Source of the DNA: Flavobacteriaceae bacterium | Lineage (GTDB): Bacteria; Bacteroidota; Bacteroidia; Flavobacteriales; Flavobacteriaceae | DNA: 51,603 bases | Assembly (NCBI GenBank): GCA_947453195.1 | Contig: CANGFO010000015.1 | Span: forward strand, 1-51,603 | Direction of reading: 5' to 3' | Shown here: positions 43,803 to 51,603 of the stretch, piece after piece | Layout: every line of letters starts with the position of its first letter | Position numbering within the stretch: the first letter of the stretch is position 1 | Notes under the pieces: generated by a model | What the model saw: the letters and a program-made list of their open reading frames with translations, nothing else | Told to the model about the DNA's origin: nothing | The model's database searches: none | Made by a program: the position numbers and the translations under genes

Positions 43803-44285
43803 ATGAAAGAAATACACATTACTACCACTTTTAAAGTATTTGAAAGCCTAACGCATTTGCCAGAGGACATCCAATCTTTAATGCATCAAGCCATTGAAAT
43901 AAGAAAGAAAGCGTATGCCCCTTATTCTCATTTTAGAGTGGGTGCTGCGATAGTTTTAGATAATGGTAAAATTGTTTTGGGGTCCAATCAAGAAAATGCT
44001 GCCTACCCATCTGGGCTTTGTGCCGAAAGAGTGGCTATTTATCAAGCAGGAGCAGTATACCCAGAAGCAAAAATTGTAACTATCGCAATTACAGCTGCAT
44101 CCGATAGCAACCCCACTTTATCGCCTATTCCACCTTGTGGTGCCTGCCGACAATCTATAGCAGAATATGAATTTAAGCAAGATGCCCCAATAGAAATTTA
44201 TTTCATGGGAGAATCAGGAGAAGTGTATAAATCCAATTCAATCAATAATTTACTGCCTTTATCCTTTAACAGCAACTCGTTGTAA
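43803..44285 (+). CDS. cdd: cytidine deaminase
   Basis: A 160-residue zinc-dependent deaminase that converts cytidine and deoxycytidine to uridine forms. CAE (73-75, with C73 and the catalytic E75) and PCGAC (111-115, C112 and C115) supply the zinc site, giving the three-cysteine type. AYAPYSHFRVGAAI and SNQENAAYPSGLCAERVAI are the family signature. I start at the ATG at 43803; a further upstream TTG (43779) lies inside the porV terminator. Length is right for the homotetrameric form. Confidence 0.93.
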   Translation: MKEIHITTTFKVFESLTHLPEDIQSLMHQAIEIRKKAYAPYSHFRVGAAIVLDNGKIVLGSNQENAAYPSGLCAERVAIYQAGAVYPEAKIVTIAITAASDSNPTLSPIPPCGACRQSIAEYEFKQDAPIEIYFMGESGEVYKSNSINNLLPLSFNSNSL

Positions 44286-44286
44286 G

Positions 44287-44338
44287 CTATATCGATATAG
44301 TTAGTATTTTTGATAAAACAATTGAAAAAATTGTATCA
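44287..44338. promoter_or_regulatory. two palindromic sites between cdd and pdhA
   Basis: CTATATCGATATAG (44287-44300) is a perfect 14-bp palindrome one base after the cdd stop. TGATA-AAA-CAATT (44311-44323) and AATTG-TATCA (44329-44338) form a second inverted repeat with a 3-nt bulge. Neither is followed by a T run, so an operator or leader structure is possible. The gap to pdhA is 183 nt. Confidence 0.35.
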
Positions 44339-44378
44339 ATTTCAATGCTTTTAATTTTTACATCTACATACAATATCT

Positions 44379-44386
44379 TACTTTTG
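44379..44386 (+). promoter_or_regulatory. -7 box of pdhA-pdhC
   Basis: TACTTTTG matches TAnnTTTG. The predicted start near 44390 leaves a leader of about 79 nt before pdhA. There is no TTG at the standard spacing upstream. Confidence 0.5.
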
Positions 44387-44468
44387 CAATTCGTAAATTT
44401 GTGAAAAGCAATTTATTGTATCCGAATTAAATAAAAATATATAAAATAACATCCGTAATTCATTAAAA

Positions 44469-45467
44469 ATGAAAGAGATTACTAAAGAAGTCTATTTAAA
44501 ATGGTATGAAGACATGCAGTTTTGGAGAAAATTTGAAGACAAATTAGCTGCTGTTTATATCCAACAAAAAGTAAGAGGTTTTTTACATTTATATAACGGA
44601 CAAGAAGCAGTACTTGCTGGTGCTCTTCATGCAATGGATTTATCTAAAGATAAAATGATCACGGCATACCGTAATCACGTTCAGCCAATTGGAATGGGAG
44701 TAGATCCTAAAAAAGTTATGGCAGAGCTTTACGGAAAAGTTACCGGTACTTCTAAAGGTATGGGGGGATCAATGCACATTTTCTCTAAAGAGCACGGATT
44801 TTTTGGTGGTCACGGAATTGTAGGAGCTCAAATTCCTGTTGGTGCAGGTATGGCTTTCGCCGATAAATATTTCAGTACTGGCGGAGTTACCTTAACCTAT
44901 TTTGGAGATGGTGCTGCACGTCAAGGATCACTTCACGAAGCATTTAACATGGCAATGACATGGAAACTTCCTGTAGTGTTTATTTGTGAAAACAATGGAT
45001 ATGCAATGGGAACTTCAGTAGAAAGAACGGCTAACCATACCGACATTTGGAAATTAGGATTAGGTTATGAAATGCCTTGCGGACCAGTTGACGGAATGAA
45101 CCCTGTAAAAGTAGCTGAAGCAATGACTGAAGCTATCGAAAGAGCACGTCGTGGTGACGGGCCAACATTTTTAGAAATGAAGACATACCGTTATAGAGGT
45201 CACTCGATGTCGGATGCCCAATTATATCGTTCAAAAGAAGAAGTAGATGAATATAGAAAAATTGACCCAATCACTCAAGTTTTAGATATCATCAAAGAAA
45301 AAAAGTATGCTACAGATGCAGAAATTGAAGCAATGGATCAAAGAGTAAAAGATTTAGTTGACGAATGTGAAAAATTCGCCGAAGAATCTCCTTTCCCAGA
45401 AGCACAACAATTATATGATGTAGTTTACGAACAAGAAAATTATCCATTCATTTCTCATAGATTATAA
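44469..45467 (+). CDS. pdhA: pyruvate dehydrogenase E1 component, alpha subunit
   Basis: A 332-residue thiamine pyrophosphate enzyme subunit. The TPP motif is GDG (146-148) followed by ENN (174-176), separated by 25 residues, as in the family. YRNHVQPIGMGVDP, TGTSKGMGGSMHIF and YRYRGHSMSDAQLYRS are conserved E1-alpha blocks, the last holding the regulated serine region of eukaryotic homologues. It decarboxylates pyruvate together with E1-beta, which is not next to it. The E2 gene follows after 2 nt. Confidence 0.95.
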   Translation: MKEITKEVYLKWYEDMQFWRKFEDKLAAVYIQQKVRGFLHLYNGQEAVLAGALHAMDLSKDKMITAYRNHVQPIGMGVDPKKVMAELYGKVTGTSKGMGGSMHIFSKEHGFFGGHGIVGAQIPVGAGMAFADKYFSTGGVTLTYFGDGAARQGSLHEAFNMAMTWKLPVVFICENNGYAMGTSVERTANHTDIWKLGLGYEMPCGPVDGMNPVKVAEAMTEAIERARRGDGPTFLEMKTYRYRGHSMSDAQLYRSKEEVDEYRKIDPITQVLDIIKEKKYATDAEIEAMDQRVKDLVDECEKFAEESPFPEAQQLYDVVYEQENYPFISHRL

Positions 45468-45469
45468 TC

Positions 45470-47068
45470 ATGGCTACAGTAATTACAATGCCTCGATTGA
45501 GCGACACAATGACCGAAGGGACAGTTGCAAATTGGCTAAAAAAAGTGGGAGACACTATTAAAGAAGGTGACATTTTAGCAGAAATCGAAACCGATAAAGC
45601 TACAATGGAATTTGAATCTTTTAATTCAGGTGTTTTATTACACATCGGAATTGAAGCAGGTCAATCGGCTCCAGTAGATTCTTTATTAGCTATCATTGGA
45701 AAAGAAGGAGAAGATATTTCTGGATTATTATCAGGTGCGGCTCCATCTGTAGCAGCGCAAGCAGCTCCAGTTGCAGAAGCACCAGCTACAACACAAACAT
45801 CCGTAGCAATACCTACAGGTGTAAAAGTAATCACCATGCCACGTTTAAGTGACACAATGACTACAGGAACTGTAGCAACTTGGTTGAAAAAAGTAGGAGA
45901 TACTGTTAACGAAGGTGATATTCTTGCTGAAATCGAAACCGATAAAGCAACAATGGAATTTGAATCTTTCAACGCAGGAACTTTATTGTTCATTGGAATT
46001 CAAGAAGGGGAATCGGCTCCAGTAGATAGCGTATTAGCTATTATTGGACCTGCAGGAACTGACATTACAGGTGTTGCAGAAAATTTTGGAAAAGCAGAAG
46101 CTCCAGTTGCTCAGAGTGCTGAGAAAGTTCAGGCTCCAGTAGCAGCGACTTCTAATGTTTCATCTACAACATCAAATGACCGTATTTTTGCTTCACCATT
46201 AGCAAAACAAATCGCAAAAGATAAAGGTATTAACCTTTCTCAAATAAAAGGTACCGGTGAAAATGGTAGAATCACTAAAAGTGATGTAGAAAACCACAAT
46301 GCTTCAGCACCAGCTGTTGCTTCACCAGCCGTTTCTCATTCTGAACAAACAGTTGCAGCTGCAAAACCATTTGTACCTGCTGGAGAAGTGGTAACCGAAA
46401 AAATCAACAATTCGCAAATGCGAAAAATTATTGCTAAAAGATTGGCAGAATCTTTATTCACGGCACCACACTACAATTTAACCATTGAAGTAAGCATGGA
46501 TGAAGCAATGAAATCGAGAGCAATGATCAATGCCGTTCCAGATACTAAAGTTTCATTTAACGACATGGTAATTAAAGCGTGTGCAATGGCTTTGAAAAAA
46601 CATCCAAAAATCAATTCACAATGGAATGAGGATGCGATTACCATTAACCACCATGTGAATATTGGCGTTGCAGTTGCTGTAGAAGATGGTTTAGTGGTTC
46701 CAGTTTTACGATTTACAGATGCTATGAGTTTATCTCAAATTGGCGCTGGTGTAAGAGATTTAGCTGGAAGAGCAAAAACTAAAAAATTACTTCCAAACGA
46801 AATGGAAGGAAGTACATTTACTGTTTCAAACCTTGGAATGTTTGGTATCGTTGAATTCAATTCGATTATCAATCAACCAAATTCTGCAATACTTTCTGTT
46901 GGAGCAATCATTGAAAAACCAGTTGTGAAAAATGGACAAATTGTAGTTGGAAACACCATGATGCTTTCTTTAGCGTGCGACCATAGAACTATTGATGGTG
47001 CTACTGGAGCGCAATTCTTACAAACATTAAAACTGTTTATAGAAAATCCAGTTACTATGTTAGCTTAA
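45470..47068 (+). CDS. pdhC: dihydrolipoamide acetyltransferase, E2 of pyruvate dehydrogenase
   Basis: A 532-residue E2 with two lipoyl domains (about 1-78 and 117-195). Each holds the lipoylated lysine in ETDKATMEF (K43 and K159). Linkers are Ala/Pro-rich; a peripheral subunit-binding domain follows (about 235-275: IFASPLAKQIAKDKGINLSQI). The C-terminal catalytic core ends with LACDHRTIDGATGAQFL (H505 is the catalytic His). It transfers acetyl to CoA. E1-beta and E3 are encoded elsewhere, as is common in Flavobacteria. Confidence 0.95.
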   Translation: MATVITMPRLSDTMTEGTVANWLKKVGDTIKEGDILAEIETDKATMEFESFNSGVLLHIGIEAGQSAPVDSLLAIIGKEGEDISGLLSGAAPSVAAQAAPVAEAPATTQTSVAIPTGVKVITMPRLSDTMTTGTVATWLKKVGDTVNEGDILAEIETDKATMEFESFNAGTLLFIGIQEGESAPVDSVLAIIGPAGTDITGVAENFGKAEAPVAQSAEKVQAPVAATSNVSSTTSNDRIFASPLAKQIAKDKGINLSQIKGTGENGRITKSDVENHNASAPAVASPAVSHSEQTVAAAKPFVPAGEVVTEKINNSQMRKIIAKRLAESLFTAPHYNLTIEVSMDEAMKSRAMINAVPDTKVSFNDMVIKACAMALKKHPKINSQWNEDAITINHHVNIGVAVAVEDGLVVPVLRFTDAMSLSQIGAGVRDLAGRAKTKKLLPNEMEGSTFTVSNLGMFGIVEFNSIINQPNSAILSVGAIIEKPVVKNGQIVVGNTMMLSLACDHRTIDGATGAQFLQTLKLFIENPVTMLA

Positions 47069-47088
47069 TACTAAGTTTTTGATCATAC

Positions 47089-47119
47089 AAAAAACCCGCT
47101 TCAAAAAAGCGGGTTTTTT
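47089..47119. terminator. bidirectional terminator after pdhC
   Basis: AAAAAACCCGCTT and AAGCGGGTTTTTT form 13-bp perfect arms with a 5-nt loop, and each end carries A or T runs. It serves pdhC and the convergent glycosyltransferase gene. Confidence 0.92.
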
Positions 47120-48344
47120 ATTTTTTATTCTTTTCCTCAATCCATTTACTCATGTACTTGGTGCTTGAATTTAAATGAAATTGTAAAATAGACCCCATAA
47201 AATTGACATTTCGGTGTTGCCTCAAATTTTCTTTTATGGAATAAATCCGAATAATAAATTCACTTTCAAATAATACCTTTTGATATCGTTTTTCTACAAT
47301 AGTATAACCATTTTCCTGACTTTGTTTCCAAAGTGAAGCATTCGAATATAGTGCTATTGCAGAGGCTACGAACTCCTTTGGATCATCCATAACAAAACCG
47401 TTCCACTCTAAATCACCAGCCATAGCTTCAGCGCCAATTGAAGAAGTAACACTTGGAGTTCCGCATTGCATCGCCTCCAATAATTTACCTTTTATACCAG
47501 CTCCAAACCGAAGCGGTGCCAACATGACTCTTGCATTCTTGATTACTTCAAGAGCCTCTTCTGCCCTACCCAATACCTGAAAGTTAATTTTAGGATTATT
47601 CAACTGCATCACTTTATCATTTGGATAAGCACCATAAATAAACAATTTAGCTTCTGGCAATTTTGAATATAATATAGGCCAAATCGTGTTGGCTAAGTAA
47701 CGAACGCAATCTAAATTGGGTTCGTGAAGGAAGTTACCAATAAACACAAAATCAGTTCGATTTTCAAACGAAGGATTTTCTTCAAGTTGCTCCGAAAATA
47801 GAGGCAAATAAAACAATAACTCGTTATCAATTTTAAATTGGGCTTGCAATAAATCCATTTCAAATTCGGATACCATTAAGGTTAAATCACATCGCAAAAT
47901 ACTCGCAATTTCTCTTTTGGCAACATCGGAAAACAAATCATCAAAAGTAAATTTTCGATTTTGCTTTACAGCCAATTGTCGCGCTTGACGCAAACAATGC
48001 AAATCTTCGGTATCGAGTATTTTTAAAGCATCTGGACAACATTCTGAAACGCGCCAACCAAATTGCTCTTCCACCATAAATCGATCGAATAAAACAATTT
48101 CAGGATTTAATTCTATAATAAATTCATCAAACGAAGAAGAATTCAACTCAATGCTTTTGACTGAAATTCTGAGACTGGTAAGATCTTCAGAAAATTCTAA
48201 ATTTTGTGCCGTACTTGCAAAAGTGATTTTATAATTTGCCGCAGCAAATAAATCAATCAATTGCATCATACGACTTCCGGCAGCCGAAGATTTTGGCTCG
48301 GGCCAAACAAAACCAAGAATTAATAAACTTTTAGATTTTACCAT
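47118..48344 (-). CDS. GT4-like glycosyltransferase
   Basis: A 408-residue GT-B fold transferase. The N-terminus reads KSLLILGFVWPEPKSSAAGSRMMQLI, the usual first strand and loop of GT4 enzymes. The C-terminal donor-binding half has LRFGAGIKGKLLEAMQCGTPSVTSSIGAEAM, containing the typical E-x7-E-like glycine-rich region. I start at the ATG at 48344, because the longer reading adds 20 residues that extend into the miaE promoter. Substrate unknown. It is divergent from miaE with 60 bp between. Confidence 0.85.
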   Translation of the reverse strand: MVKSKSLLILGFVWPEPKSSAAGSRMMQLIDLFAAANYKITFASTAQNLEFSEDLTSLRISVKSIELNSSSFDEFIIELNPEIVLFDRFMVEEQFGWRVSECCPDALKILDTEDLHCLRQARQLAVKQNRKFTFDDLFSDVAKREIASILRCDLTLMVSEFEMDLLQAQFKIDNELLFYLPLFSEQLEENPSFENRTDFVFIGNFLHEPNLDCVRYLANTIWPILYSKLPEAKLFIYGAYPNDKVMQLNNPKINFQVLGRAEEALEVIKNARVMLAPLRFGAGIKGKLLEAMQCGTPSVTSSIGAEAMAGDLEWNGFVMDDPKEFVASAIALYSNASLWKQSQENGYTIVEKRYQKVLFESEFIIRIYSIKENLRQHRNVNFMGSILQFHLNSSTKYMSKWIEEKNKK

Positions 48345-48404
48345 AATATCGAATTCAATTACAAAGAAAAGACTTAATTTTGCATATATCAAAATAGAAC
48401 GCAA

Positions 48405-48986
48405 ATGTTAGGTCTAAAATTAGTAACCGACCCAAGATGGGTTACCATAGTCGAATCAAATATTGAAGAAATTCTTACCGATCATGCTTGGTGCGAACAA
48501 AAAGCCGCTACTAATATTATTACAATTATCACTTACAATTCGGAACACGAAGAACTTGTAACCGACTTGCTAGAAATTGCCAAAGAAGAATTGGAACATT
48601 TTCAAATGGTGCACAACATCATTAAAGAACGCGGACTAAAACTAGGCCGTGAGCGCAAAGATCATTATGTTAATGAACTTTTTAAATTCATGAAAAAAGA
48701 CGGAAGCAGAAACGATTCATTTATAGACCGCTTGTTGTTTTCGGCGATGATTGAAGCTCGAAGCTGCGAACGCTTTAAGGTTTTATCTCAAAATATAAAA
48801 GATCTAAAATTAGCCGAATTTTACAGAGAATTAATGATTAGCGAAGCCGGTCATTATACTACTTTCTTAAAATTTGCTAGAAAATATACCGAGAAAGTGG
48901 ATGTAGATAAACGCTGGAAAGAATGGTTGGAATTTGAAGGCGAACTAATTTCCAATTATGGAAAAGCAGAAACCGTTCATGGTTAA
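48405..48986 (+). CDS. miaE: tRNA-(ms2io6A37) hydroxylase
   Basis: A 193-residue non-heme diiron monooxygenase that hydroxylates the isopentenyl group of ms2i6A37 in tRNAs. The four-helix bundle carries the iron-ligand pattern: EQKAATN, then EELEHFQMVHN (E and H of ExxH), EARSCERFK and SEAGHYTTFL (second ExxH). Length is typical. A TAATTTTG box at 48375-48382 lies upstream. A terminator follows, so it is monocistronic. Confidence 0.92.
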   Translation: MLGLKLVTDPRWVTIVESNIEEILTDHAWCEQKAATNIITIITYNSEHEELVTDLLEIAKEELEHFQMVHNIIKERGLKLGRERKDHYVNELFKFMKKDGSRNDSFIDRLLFSAMIEARSCERFKVLSQNIKDLKLAEFYRELMISEAGHYTTFLKFARKYTEKVDVDKRWKEWLEFEGELISNYGKAETVHG

Positions 48987-48991
48987 GAATT

Positions 48992-49022
48992 AAAAAAAGG
49001 CAGTTTTAAACTGCCTTTTTTT
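48992..49022. terminator. bidirectional terminator after miaE
   Basis: GGCAGTTT and AAACTGCC are flanked by A runs and T runs, making a strong hairpin between the miaE and exbD 3' ends. Confidence 0.9.
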
Positions 49023-49416
49023 ATTTTGAATTATTGGTTGCAATCACAAACTTCAATTTGTTTTTCACTCCTATTTGAAGTACATCAACCAAATCCTGCA
49101 CTTGCAAATTAAATGGAATTCGAACTACAACTGTTTGATCTTTAGAAGCTCCCATTTTTGATAGTAAGGTAGTTTCTAAATCGGCAAATGCTATTTCTTC
49201 CTTATCCAAATAATATCTTTTATCTTCTGTGATAGACAAACTAATCAGCTGTTTGTTGGTCTTTTCACTTGTTTTAGATTTTGGCAAGGTCATTTTAATC
49301 ACATTCGGATTTGCTAATGTTGAAATAATTAAGAAAAACAAAAGCAAAAAGAACATGATATCACTTAACGACGAAGTAGCTACTTCGGCATGAAATCGTT
49401 TATTTCGTTTTACCAT
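49021..49416 (-). CDS. exbD: ExbD/TolR biopolymer transport protein
   Basis: A 131-residue single-span protein. The transmembrane helix occupies about 17-36 and has D19 at the start (SSLSDIMFFLLLFFLI), the proton-conducting aspartate of ExbD/TolR. The periplasmic domain follows. The start region RNKRFHAEVATSSLSD is typical of Bacteroidota members. It overlaps exbB by 17 nt, so the two are cotranslated. Confidence 0.92.
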   Translation of the reverse strand: MVKRNKRFHAEVATSSLSDIMFFLLLFFLIISTLANPNVIKMTLPKSKTSEKTNKQLISLSITEDKRYYLDKEEIAFADLETTLLSKMGASKDQTVVVRIPFNLQVQDLVDVLQIGVKNKLKFVIATNNSK

Positions 49417-50110
49417 TTGGACGCTGAATTATATTAACAAAATCTAATACTTGTTTTTGAATGCTTAACGCAAAACTGTCTATTTTACCATTAAATAAAT
49501 GGTAGGCCGAATAGGCAATAATTCCCACAACCAATCCAGCTCCAGAGCTAATCATTTTTTCATACAATCCTCCAGAAATATTCCCTATACTAATATCTTC
49601 GGTTTGAGAAATACTATAAAATATTTTAATAACTCCCGAGATCGTTCCAATAAAACCAAAGGTTGGAGCAATACCTGCAATTAAACCTAATTGACCTAAT
49701 TTGCGTTCCATTCCACCAATTTCAATATTTGCAGCACGCTCCATATTTGATTCAATTTCAGAAATAGGCCTTCCAATAGTTAAAATTCCTTCTCGAAGAA
49801 CGTAGCCTGAAGCAGTACCATTTCTCTCGGCATTATTTACCGCGGCATCCAAATTACCAGCATTTAAATTTTCGCGGATATCGCGAATTAAAAACGGATC
49901 AATAACCGCACGTTTATAGATATATAAATAACGTTCGATAATCAAATAAAAAGTATAAAATAACAAAAGAGCTATCGGAATAAGGAAAAATCCTCCTTTA
50001 AAAATGAATTCTAATACTGTAATTTCGTTCGTTTTTACGGTACCTTCTATTACAGCACCAGTGGCTTTAGCAATTGTATCGTTTTGCACTTGTAGAAAAA
50101 AATTCATCAT
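49400..50110 (-). CDS. exbB: MotA/TolQ/ExbB proton channel protein
   Basis: A 236-residue membrane protein with three transmembrane helices (about 35-58, 137-160, 178-200). The LGQLGLIAGIAPTFGFIGTISGVI block (about 137-160) is the family's channel signature. In Bacteroidota it pairs with ExbD to energise TonB at outer membrane receptors, though it could equally serve a Tol-like or other motor. A second ATG at 50107 is an alternative start. It is divergent from folC. Confidence 0.92.
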   Translation of the reverse strand: MMNFFLQVQNDTIAKATGAVIEGTVKTNEITVLEFIFKGGFFLIPIALLLFYTFYLIIERYLYIYKRAVIDPFLIRDIRENLNAGNLDAAVNNAERNGTASGYVLREGILTIGRPISEIESNMERAANIEIGGMERKLGQLGLIAGIAPTFGFIGTISGVIKIFYSISQTEDISIGNISGGLYEKMISSGAGLVVGIIAYSAYHLFNGKIDSFALSIQKQVLDFVNIIQRPNGKTK

Positions 50111-50238
50111 ACTTTTTTATTTTTGATTTAGTTATTAAAAATAATCTCAAATTTGCACTAAAGATAATTTCTAATATAATAGTAAACTACAAATTTGGAA
50201 AAATATTTTGTATTAGATTTTTTTTATTCTAAAAATAA

Positions 50239-51459
50239 ATGAATTACCAAGAAACAATCAACTGGCTTTTTAATCAATTACCTGTTTATCAACTGCAAGG
50301 TGCTTCAGCCTATAAAGAAGATTTAACCAACACGCAGTTATTGGCAACGCATTTAAATCATCCCGAAAAGGATCTGAAATGCATTCATGTAGCTGGCACT
50401 AACGGAAAAGGTTCAACATCACATCTGTTAGCTTCCATTTTGCAAGAAGCAGGTTATAAAGTTGGTTTGTATACTTCCCCGCATCTTAAAGATTTTAGAG
50501 AACGAATAAAAATCAACGGTGAAGAAATTGCAGAAAATTTTGTTTGTGAGTTTGTAGAAAAAAACAAATCTTTTTTTAAAGAAAACGAACTCAGTTTTTT
50601 TGAAATGACAGTGGGATTGGCATTTGAGTATTTCCAAAAAGAAAAAACCGATATTACTATTATAGAAGTTGGAATGGGCGGAAGATTGGACGCTACCAAC
50701 ATCATAACTCCGTTAATTTCTGTGATTACGAATATTGCCAAAGACCACACTCAGTTTTTAGGCACCACTTATTCGAGTATTGCAAAGGAGAAAGCTGGAA
50801 TAATTAAAGAAACAATTCCTGTGGTTATTGGCGAATACAATGAGGAAACTAAATTAGTTTTTATAGAAAAAGCGAAACAAACCAATTCGAGAATGTATTT
50901 TGCATCCGATTTAATAACCGAAACCTACCCTTCTGCATTGCTTGGTGATTATCAAAATGCAAATAAAAAAACGGTATTACAAACCATTCGAGTACTGCAA
51001 GAGCAAGGCACGTTTTTACTTTCTGAGGAAAATATTAAAAACGGATTCCTAAATGTAATTGCTAATACTGGGTTGCAAGGAAGATGGCAACAACTTGGTG
51101 TTGAACCAAAAACAATTTGTGACACTGCACATAATTCCCATGGATTGAAAGTAGTTTTGAATCAAATTAAAAAAGAAAGTTACCAAAAACTTCATGTTGT
51201 TTTAGGCGTTTTAAATGATAAAGATTTAGACGAAATACTTCCCTTATTTCCTGTAGATGCCAAATATTATTTTTGCAAACCAGCAATTTCACGGGGTTTA
51301 GACGCTTCAATTCTACAAGAAAAAGCTAGTAAAAATCAACTTGCGGGCGAAGTATATAATTCTGTTTCAAATGCTTATCAAGCAGCAAGAGAAAGTGCCG
51401 ATAAAGACGACTTTATTTACATAGGTGGAAGCACCTTTGTTGTAGCAGAAGTTTTATAG
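50239..51459 (+). CDS. folC: bifunctional folylpolyglutamate/dihydrofolate synthase
   Basis: A 406-residue Mur-ligase-like enzyme that adds glutamate to dihydropteroate and tetrahydrofolates. The P-loop is AGTNGKGST (52-60). YTSPHLKDFRERIKING (78-94) and MGGRLDATNIITPLISVITNI are the conserved folate/ATP blocks. It is a little shorter than the E. coli enzyme, as is usual for this group. It is followed by the promoter and tRNA-Val gene, with no terminator seen between. Confidence 0.94.
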   Translation: MNYQETINWLFNQLPVYQLQGASAYKEDLTNTQLLATHLNHPEKDLKCIHVAGTNGKGSTSHLLASILQEAGYKVGLYTSPHLKDFRERIKINGEEIAENFVCEFVEKNKSFFKENELSFFEMTVGLAFEYFQKEKTDITIIEVGMGGRLDATNIITPLISVITNIAKDHTQFLGTTYSSIAKEKAGIIKETIPVVIGEYNEETKLVFIEKAKQTNSRMYFASDLITETYPSALLGDYQNANKKTVLQTIRVLQEQGTFLLSEENIKNGFLNVIANTGLQGRWQQLGVEPKTICDTAHNSHGLKVVLNQIKKESYQKLHVVLGVLNDKDLDEILPLFPVDAKYYFCKPAISRGLDASILQEKASKNQLAGEVYNSVSNAYQAARESADKDDFIYIGGSTFVVAEVL

Positions 51460-51466
51460 AAAATGT

Positions 51467-51496
51467 TTGCTAGATTAAAAATAAGCCCTATATTTG
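51467..51496 (+). promoter_or_regulatory. promoter of tRNA-Val
   Basis: TTG at 51467-51469, a 19-bp spacer and TATATTTG at 51489-51496 fit the Bacteroidota consensus very well. Predicted start near 51500 gives a 25-nt 5' leader for processing by RNase P. Confidence 0.75.
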
Positions 51497-51524
51497 CACC
51501 CTGATTAATGAGAAATCAAAAATC

Positions 51525-51599
51525 GGGCGATTAGCTCAGCTGGTTCAGAGCACCTCGTTTACACCGAGGGGGTCGGGGGTTCGAACCCCTCATCGCCCA
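51525..51599 (+). tRNA. tRNA-Val (anticodon TAC)
   Basis: The 75-nt gene folds as a cloverleaf. Acceptor arms are GGGCGAT and ATCGCCC, the D-stem is GCTC/GAGC, the anticodon stem CCTCG/CGAGG closes the loop TTTACAC with anticodon TAC, and the T-arm GGGGG/CCCTC closes TTCGAAC. The discriminator is A and CCA is not encoded (the next bases are CAAA). The anticodon reads GUA and other Val codons by wobble. It continues to the window edge, so further tRNA genes may follow. Confidence 0.97.
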
Positions 51600-51603
51600 C
51601 AAA

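Noticed and set aside
45661..45993. Antisense reading frame opposite the lipoyl domains
   Set aside because: It arises from the repeated sense sequence of pdhC and shows the same internal repetition.
48345..48404. Longer N-terminus of the glycosyltransferase
   Set aside because: The extra 20 residues have no family similarity and would run up to the miaE start codon through its -7 box; MVKSKSLLILG at 48344 is the natural start.
1..51603. Mobile elements, prophage, CRISPR array or defence island
   Set aside because: No transposase, integrase, phage structural gene, spaced direct repeats or restriction genes were found; gene content is ordinary core metabolism and envelope functions.

Overview
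The window is an AT-rich, densely packed piece of chromosomal core genome from a Bacteroidota bacterium, almost certainly a Flavobacterium or a close relative. The evidence is the gene set (gldJ next to porU and porV of the type IX secretion system, an S46 dipeptidyl peptidase, short-lid adenylate kinase, RadC, Mpl), the promoters of the Bacteroidota form (TTG, about 17-23 bp, TAnnTTTG) instead of -35/-10 boxes, and the near absence of Shine-Dalgarno sequences. I see no insertion sequence, prophage, CRISPR array or plasmid function. No gene-free stretch exceeds 300 bases; the longest is 78-366, which holds the rpsL leader and a structured element.

Layout. 1-77: start of rpsL (minus). 275-353: degenerate copy of a structured repeat ahead of an Omp85-like outer membrane protein (367-2031). 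2083-5031: rlmB, a rhomboid protease and rarA. 5028-9222 (minus): TPR protein, mpl, radC, a YjjG-type nucleotidase and a secreted orphan, closely packed. 9353-14020 (minus): S46 peptidase, obg, adk and hpt. 14114-18474 (plus): a helical hypothetical protein, purK, purE, then a better copy of the structured repeat and an M3 oligopeptidase. 18505-22796: divergent UbiA-like membrane protein, gcvP and a truncated hemoglobin. 22911-27067 (plus): ketosynthase III, methyltransferase, family-2 glycosyltransferase and an MlaE/MlaF transporter pair, a possible lipid or envelope group. 27072-30728 (minus): manC, SprT-like protein, SDR enzyme, acyl-CoA dehydrogenase. 30824-35326 (plus): anmK, glutamate-type dehydrogenase, nhaA and a TonB-like protein. 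35375-43735: murF and gldJ (minus) divergent from porU-porV (plus). 43803-47068: cdd, pdhA and pdhC. 47118-51599: glycosyltransferase, miaE, exbD/exbB, folC and tRNA-Val.

Themes. Envelope biogenesis dominates: peptidoglycan synthesis and recycling (murF, mpl, anmK), outer membrane assembly (Omp85), lipid transport (MlaEF), T9SS export and gliding (PorU, PorV, GldJ) and Ton energisation (ExbB, ExbD, TonB-like). The rest is housekeeping: purines (purK, purE, hpt, adk), pyruvate dehydrogenase E1-alpha/E2, glycine cleavage P-protein, folate, tRNA and rRNA modification.

I found no clearly new multi-gene system. The most interesting observations are a structured intergenic repeat present twice in opposite orientations, several symmetrical non-coding sites (acyl-CoA dehydrogenase/anmK, gcvP leader, cdd-pdhA gap, manC leader), promoters that predict leaderless mRNAs, and the ketosynthase-methyltransferase-glycosyltransferase-Mla group. 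Promoter and operator calls are pattern readings by eye and were not tested statistically.
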